From the IMG/VR virus record IMGVR_UViG_3300038435_000025, positions 1 through 23,802 of that record: DNA of 23,802 nt; one strand, written 5' to 3'. A program made the position numbers and the translations under genes. This stretch comes from a virus. The notes under the pieces were generated by a model. That model searched no databases, was not told the DNA's origin, and saw only the letters and a program-made list of their open reading frames with translations. Positions 20,157-23,802 of this stretch are shown here, piece after piece (the stretch's first letter is position 1; every line of letters starts with the position of its first letter).

Positions 20157-20372
20157 ATGCCCGCCACCGACCAGTCCGCCAAGGACGAAGCCGCCAGCGC
20201 AATGCTCAAAGCGCTGGAGAAGATCACTGGCCACTTCGCTGGTGTGATGGGCGGCCCGCTGGTGACCGGACAAGGCATTGCTTTCGCCAACGGCATTGAA
20301 GGCATTCCAACCATTGCCAATGCCCGCGCCGCGATCGCCGCCGCTCGTGCCGCCGGGATCAAGGGAGCCTGA
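20157..20372 (+). CDS. Hypothetical protein, 71 aa
   Basis: The N-terminus (AKDEAASAMLKALEKITGHF) includes a stretch nearly identical in DNA to the start of the next gene. The rest is Gly/Ala-rich and helical, ending ARAAIAAARAAGIKG. No known domain. Starts three bases after the preceding stop. Confidence 0.6.
   Translation: MPATDQSAKDEAASAMLKALEKITGHFAGVMGGPLVTGQGIAFANGIEGIPTIANARAAIAAARAAGIKGA
20180..20207 (+). repeat. 28-base direct repeat, first copy
   Basis: CAAGGACGAAGCCGCCAGCG followed by CAATGCTC occurs in identical form here and at 20379-20406, encoding KDEAASAML in the same phase of two adjacent genes. Confidence 0.85.
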
Positions 20373-20373
20373 C

Positions 20374-20559
20374 ATGGACAAGGACGAAGCCGCCAGCGCA
20401 ATGCTCGCCGCCGAGCGGACTTGGGAGATCAGCGACATCGACGGCACGAACCGCCGCCGTGTGACGCTGGCTCAGTTCCGCGCCGAATTGGACGCAGCCA
20501 AGACGAAGGCGGAAGCCATTTTCGCGGCGTCCGTCTGCAGCCTCAAAAAGGAGTCCTGA
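20374..20559 (+). CDS. Hypothetical protein, 61 aa
   Basis: Begins MDKDEAASAMLAAERTWEIS, with the same KDEAASAML as the gene before it, then a charged region (GTNRRRVTLAQFRAELDAAK). Start ATG 20374 follows the preceding stop directly. Unknown function. Confidence 0.6.
   Translation: MDKDEAASAMLAAERTWEISDIDGTNRRRVTLAQFRAELDAAKTKAEAIFAASVCSLKKES
20379..20406 (+). repeat. 28-base direct repeat, second copy
   Basis: Identical to 20180-20207; 199 bases separate the two start positions. Recombination between the copies would fuse the two genes in frame. Confidence 0.85.
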
Positions 20560-20560
20560 C

Positions 20561-20851
20561 ATGCCCGACACAGCAATCACTGCCGGCGCCGAGCCGGTCA
20601 CTGTCACCACCGCCGACTCCTTCGTCGTGGTGAGCCTGTGGCGCTCATGGGGCGGCAAGAGCGAGTCCTACGACTACGAGCCGCACGCCACGCTCAACGG
20701 TGCGCTGGATGCCTACCGCGAGATGGAGAACGGCGAGTATCCCCGCGCTCGGGCAATCGGCATCTTTGCCGCCAAGAACGGCCTCCCGATTGGCGGACGG
20801 ATGGAGCCCGCCACCATCCTGCGCCTCATGCGCGAAACGAGGGCGGCGTAA
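20561..20851 (+). CDS. Hypothetical protein, 96 aa
   Basis: Contains FVVVSLWRSWGGKSESYDYE and a region HATLNGALDAYREMENGEYP with IFAAKNGLPIGG. No domain is recognised. ATG follows the preceding stop by one base; AAGGAG lies upstream. Confidence 0.6.
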   Translation: MPDTAITAGAEPVTVTTADSFVVVSLWRSWGGKSESYDYEPHATLNGALDAYREMENGEYPRARAIGIFAAKNGLPIGGRMEPATILRLMRETRAA

Positions 20852-21156
20852 TGCCCAACAGCGAACTCTCCTCGCGTGGCACATCGTGGGACGTGATCGT
20901 CACGCACCCCGGTTTCCGCTGCGGCTTCGATCATGTGCGCGCCGGGCATGATTGGGAGCCGATGCAGGCTAAGCACGGTCGCGACTGGTGGTGGTGGTAC
21001 GAGCATGGCCGCCTGTTCGCTGCCAGCACCTATTCTCACCGCTGGGCCACCATGCCGAGCGACCGCCGCAAGATCACGCCGACGCTGCGCAAGGCGATCC
21101 GCGCAGCCAGCAAAGGCTCTGTCTTTCCCCGCACCGATGGCGATTGGCGCCACTGA
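20851..21156 (+). CDS. Hypothetical protein, 101 aa
   Basis: TAATG coupling at 20849-20853 sets the start. Aromatic-rich (DWWWWYEHGRLFAASTYSHR) with RKITPTLRKAIRAASKGSVF. No known domain. Confidence 0.6.
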   Translation: MPNSELSSRGTSWDVIVTHPGFRCGFDHVRAGHDWEPMQAKHGRDWWWWYEHGRLFAASTYSHRWATMPSDRRKITPTLRKAIRAASKGSVFPRTDGDWRH

Positions 21157-21191
21157 GCACAGACCTCCCAACTCGATACGAAGTGAGCCCC

Positions 21192-21488
21192 ATGCCCGAC
21201 AGCATCCCGACCAACGTCGCCGCCGAGCGCTTCGATAGGTTCGCCGCTCGCGGTCTGGCCGACGACGCGCCCGATCGCAAGGAAGACCTGCGGCTTGGAC
21301 TGCAGCACATCCTCTGGGCGCTCGGCCACCTGAAGGACGCGGGCGTGTCGTCCGACTATCGCGAAGACCTCGCCAAGCTCGCGCACGACGCGATTTCAGC
21401 GCGGGACGGCCAGCTCGACGGCGACTTGGACGCGGCGAAGCGCTGGGCGGACCCCGTCGACCTCACCGAACTGGAGAAGCTGACATGA
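21192..21488 (+). CDS. Hypothetical helical protein, 98 aa
   Basis: Begins MPDSIPTNVAAERFDRFAAR and is charged and helical (LGLQHILWALGHLKDAGVSS). ATG at 21192 follows a GAAGTGAG sequence. The stop overlaps the next start (ATGA). Unknown function. Confidence 0.6.
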   Translation: MPDSIPTNVAAERFDRFAARGLADDAPDRKEDLRLGLQHILWALGHLKDAGVSSDYREDLAKLAHDAISARDGQLDGDLDAAKRWADPVDLTELEKLT

Positions 21489-21682
21489 GCAAGAAATCAG
21501 CATTGCGGGCACTAGCTAATGCCATCGAGGACATTCAATGGATGTCGGCGGCCAGCGACTTTGCGCCAGACGGCAAGGCGCACAAGGGCTGGGTGAAAGT
21601 GCGGACCAGACTGGCACGCTACGAGGAAGCATTGGCCGCGGCGGTTGAAGAACTTCCCCCCTTCAAGGCAGACAAGCCATGA
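21485..21682 (+). CDS. Hypothetical helical protein, 65 aa
   Basis: MSKKSALRALANAIEDIQWM, then RTRLARYEEALAAAVEELPP: helical and charged, ATGA-coupled on both sides. No family recognised. Confidence 0.6.
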   Translation: MSKKSALRALANAIEDIQWMSAASDFAPDGKAHKGWVKVRTRLARYEEALAAAVEELPPFKADKP

Positions 21683-21861
21683 CCGATCTTCCGAACACCG
21701 AAGCCCAGGCCAAGGCCGAACTGTGGAAGGCCATGGGCTGCCCTCGCTGGGATCTACTCCCCGTCGAGCCCATCAAGCCTATCCGCCCTTACTACGGCTA
21801 CCTCATCTACACGGCCCTTATAGCGGGGGTGGTGGGGTGTGGAGTGATGTTTTTGAGATGA
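21679..21861 (+). CDS. Small single-pass membrane protein, 60 aa
   Basis: A soluble N-terminal part with ELWKAMGCPRWDLLPVEP is followed by a C-terminal hydrophobic segment (YGYLIYTALIAGVVGCGVMF). Unknown function; ATGA-coupled to the upstream gene. Confidence 0.6.
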   Translation: MTDLPNTEAQAKAELWKAMGCPRWDLLPVEPIKPIRPYYGYLIYTALIAGVVGCGVMFLR

Positions 21862-21873
21862 GTGTTCGCTGCG

Positions 21874-21892
21874 ATTACGCAGCCTGTGTAAT
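21874..21892 (+). terminator. Weak hairpin in the 81-base gap
   Basis: ATTACGC (21874-21880) and GTGTAAT (21886-21892) can pair over seven positions including one G-U, loop AGCCT, with TTTT a few bases later. A leaky terminator is possible, but the stem is AT-rich. Confidence 0.25.
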
Positions 21893-21942
21893 TCCAGTTT
21901 TACCAATCCTGAAGCAACACCGACCCAACCAAGGAAGCCCCA

Positions 21943-22494
21943 ATGACCGCCAAGCTCTACAAGATAGTCTCGACCGACTTCATGCCCATCCACGGCGGCA
22001 GCGGCCTTTGGTTCGCGCCGACAAAAACGAAGCCCGGCAAGTGGATGCCGAAGATCGCGGAAGTCGAGGCGTGTTCGTCCGGCTATCACCTCATCCCTGC
22101 GAAGGCGATTCTCGACTGGCTACCGCTCAAGCCCGTCGAAGGCTACCTGTGCGAGGCCGAAGGGCGTGGCGCTTCAGACAGCGAAGGCGACAAGACGGCT
22201 TTCGCTCAGGCGCGGTTGCTCAAGGTCGTCGGCGTGCTCGATGAAGTGTCGATGCGACTCGCAGCGGCCGACATGGCCGAGCGTGTGTTGCCGATCTTCT
22301 ACAAGGTCGTCCTCCCTAACGACAATCGCCCCGCTCTCGCGATCCAAGCCGCGCGCGACTACGCGAACGGGAAAATCGGGGACGCTGCCAGGGCCGCTGC
22401 CGGGGACGCTGCCGGGGCCGCTGCCGGGGACGCTAACGTGAAGATCATCATCGCCCAAGCCAAGGCGCGGTTCATCGCTTCCACCCCTGCATAG
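21943..22494 (+). CDS. DUF7666-like phage protein with Ala/Gly/Asp repeat, 183 aa
   Basis: The N-terminal half has GLWFAPTKTKPGKWMPKIAE and SSGYHLIPAKAILDWLPLKP followed by LCEAEGRG, a pattern typical of the DUF7666 phage family (GKW-P, GYHL, YEAEGRG), of unknown role. Near the C-terminus, five 12-base repeats encode AAGDAAGAAAGD. An AGGAAG precedes ATG 21943. Confidence 0.6.
   Translation: MTAKLYKIVSTDFMPIHGGSGLWFAPTKTKPGKWMPKIAEVEACSSGYHLIPAKAILDWLPLKPVEGYLCEAEGRGASDSEGDKTAFAQARLLKVVGVLDEVSMRLAAADMAERVLPIFYKVVLPNDNRPALAIQAARDYANGKIGDAARAAAGDAAGAAAGDANVKIIIAQAKARFIASTPA
22378..22437 (+). repeat. 12-bp minisatellite inside the DUF7666-like gene
   Basis: Five consecutive units of GGGG(A/C)CGCTGCC (one with first base A, the last ending in AAC), arranged as an alternating A/C pair, i.e. 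a 24-base higher unit. Adds or removes four residues per unit by slippage without frameshift. Confidence 0.85.
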
Positions 22495-22524
22495 ACAGCG
22501 ATACGCGACCCAAAGGGAACCCCC

Positions 22525-22578
22525 ATGCCTGACACCACCGTTCTCACCCCCGTAGAACGCCGACAACAAGGAGATTGA
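22525..22578 (+). CDS. Candidate 17-codon leader peptide
   Basis: ATG 22525 opens MPDTTVLTPVERRQQGD and ends one base before the next start (22580). Its last codons include the AAGGAGA ribosome site of the next gene. The upstream sequence AAGGGAAC could act as its own site. Translational coupling would be plausible. Confidence 0.35.
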   Translation: MPDTTVLTPVERRQQGD

Positions 22579-22579
22579 A

Positions 22580-23428
22580 ATGCCCAACGAGTTAGTTGCC
22601 ATACCTTCAAACGGTGTCGAGACCTATCGCATGTCGACCGATGCCGCCAACATCTGCGGCGCGATCGTGAAGGCTACAGCCAAGGATATTCAGGGCCGCA
22701 AGTACGTCTGCGTCGAGGGCTGGCAGGCCATCGCCGTCGCGCACGGCTGCGCGGCTACCTCCTGTGGGGTCGAGCGCGTCGACGGCGGCGTGAAGGCCAC
22801 CGGCCAAGTGCGCCGCATGGATACCGGCGCCGTTATCGCCGAGGCCGAGGGTTTCGTCGGCGAGGATGAAGCCACTTGGTTCGGCGGCGAGGCCGAAGTG
22901 TGGGACAAGCAGGCGCGCATGCGTGTGAAGAAGATGCTGCCCAAGCGTGCCGACTTCGCGATCCGCGCCATGGCGCAGACCCGAGCCATCAGCCGCGCAT
23001 GTCGGTCTGCGTTTGCTCACGTCGTGGTCCTCATCGACAAGGACCTCGGCACGACGCCAGCCGAGGAAATGATGGGCGTGATCGACCACGATCCGGGCGC
23101 CAACGTCGGGCGCGGTCGCGGCAATTGGGTCGACGAGGCCAGACAGGACGGCATCGTCGATGACAGCCGACCCAAGGGGCAGATGCCCGGCAAGGCGGCC
23201 ACCAACGCCAACGGCAAGAAGACCGCCGCCGAGAAGGCCAAGGACTGGACCGACAAGGCCATCCAGACGTTGAACTTGGGCGACCATACCGCCGACAGCC
23301 TCAAGGCGTTCTGGACCGAGAACGCCGACAAGATCGAGTGGATGGAAGAGAACCTTCCGGACCAGCACGAACGGTTCTTGACGGCTTATGACAACGCGGC
23401 CGAGGCCGCTAAGGCGAGGGCCGCCTAA
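22580..23428 (+). CDS. Conserved phage protein with MAQTRAISRA motif, possibly recombination-associated, 282 aa
   Basis: Contains KYVCVEGWQAIAVAHGCAAT and, near residue 135, RAMAQTRAISRACRSAFAHV, a motif seen in a family of phage proteins that often lie near single-strand-annealing or exonuclease genes. The C-terminal third is a Lys/Ala-rich linker plus a helical segment (DNAAEAAKARA). Role not established. Coupled (TAATG) to the next gene. Confidence 0.6.
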   Translation: MPNELVAIPSNGVETYRMSTDAANICGAIVKATAKDIQGRKYVCVEGWQAIAVAHGCAATSCGVERVDGGVKATGQVRRMDTGAVIAEAEGFVGEDEATWFGGEAEVWDKQARMRVKKMLPKRADFAIRAMAQTRAISRACRSAFAHVVVLIDKDLGTTPAEEMMGVIDHDPGANVGRGRGNWVDEARQDGIVDDSRPKGQMPGKAATNANGKKTAAEKAKDWTDKAIQTLNLGDHTADSLKAFWTENADKIEWMEENLPDQHERFLTAYDNAAEAAKARAA

Positions 23429-23802
23429 TGGACACGGTCGTCACCCGTCACCACAACGAGCCGCCGCTTTCCGATCGGCTCGCCCTGGAACATGCCGACC
23501 TCTTGAAGAAGGCCACGGAAGCCGCCGCTTTGGTGCCTGCCGATCTCCGCGCCATCGCAGACGACGACGAGGCGGGGGCCTACACGGAAGCCGCCGCCGA
23601 CATCAAGAAGGTGATCGGCGAGGCCGATAAGGCATTCACGGCGGAAAAGGAACCCTGGCTCAAGGGCGGAAAGACGGTCGATGATTTCTTCCGGTTCCGC
23701 GTCTCACTCAAGGCGGCCGTCGACCGGACGGTGAAGGTGCTCAACGCATACCAGAACGCCAAGCTGGCCGCCGCCCGCAAGGCTGAGGCTGAAGCCGCCG
23801 CC
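23428..23802 (+). CDS. Partial CDS, coiled-coil phage protein, at least 125 aa
   Basis: Begins MDTVVTRHHNEPPLSDRLAL; then KKVIGEADKAFTAEKEPWLK and GGKTVDDFFRFRVSLKAAVD, where 'KEP(F/W)LxGGKxVDxFF' is a pattern in phage proteins of unknown role next to early recombination genes. The 3' end lies beyond the window in an Ala/Glu-rich coiled coil. Confidence 0.65.
   Translation, partial: MDTVVTRHHNEPPLSDRLALEHADLLKKATEAAALVPADLRAIADDDEAGAYTEAAADIKKVIGEADKAFTAEKEPWLKGGKTVDDFFRFRVSLKAAVDRTVKVLNAYQNAKLAAARKAEAEAAA

Overview
The window is a GC-rich segment of a tailed phage or prophage. A CI-type repressor makes it temperate. Podovirus-like morphology is inferred from the head module: a large portal, a scaffold, an SU10-type coat protein and an adaptor. 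The host is probably an alphaproteobacterium, because the window carries a GapR/DUF2312-like protein, a DnaA domain IV-only protein and small-gene families common in alphaproteobacterial prophages. That assignment is inference. No integrase, attachment site, lysis gene, tRNA or CRISPR array was recognised, so the element continues beyond both ends.

Layout. From about 18.9 kb down to base 1 nearly everything is on the minus strand as one long, tightly packed gene series with TGATG, ATGA or TAATG junctions. In transcription order it holds: a Cro/YdaS-like regulator and small genes (18.9-17.7 kb); a DnaA-domain IV protein (17.7-17.05 kb); small zinc-binding and helical proteins (17.05-15.9 kb); a DNA-transaction group with a T5orf172 protein, a GapR-like HTH protein, a short C5 cytosine methyltransferase and a VRR-NUC nuclease (15.9-13.5 kb); a replication initiator with a candidate internal origin and its partner gene (12.55-11.4 kb); small genes including an HNH nuclease with a predicted signal peptide (11.4-9.95 kb); terminase small and large subunits (9.87-7.72 kb); a 420-residue protein of glycosyltransferase-like appearance; then portal, scaffold, coat protein, a conserved 107-residue protein, a free-standing HNH homing-type endonuclease and the adaptor.

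On the plus strand a LexA/CI-type repressor (18.97-19.69 kb) lies between two outward promoters that share the motif ATTAATGCTTGACSG. A second early operon of small genes (19.8-23.8 kb) runs rightward. It ends in a DUF7666-like protein with a minisatellite, a conserved MAQTRA-motif protein and a truncated coiled-coil protein.

The most notable non-gene signals are: a lambda-ori-like arrangement inside the replication initiator gene (GAAAC/GTTTC cluster, purine-biased stretch, perfect 18-bp inverted repeat); a start-associated repeat present three times in front of or near genes at 13.2, 13.9 and 14.7 kb; a second hairpin-bearing start repeat shared by two adjacent genes at 17.6 and 18.0 kb; and the symmetric operator/promoter pair around cI.
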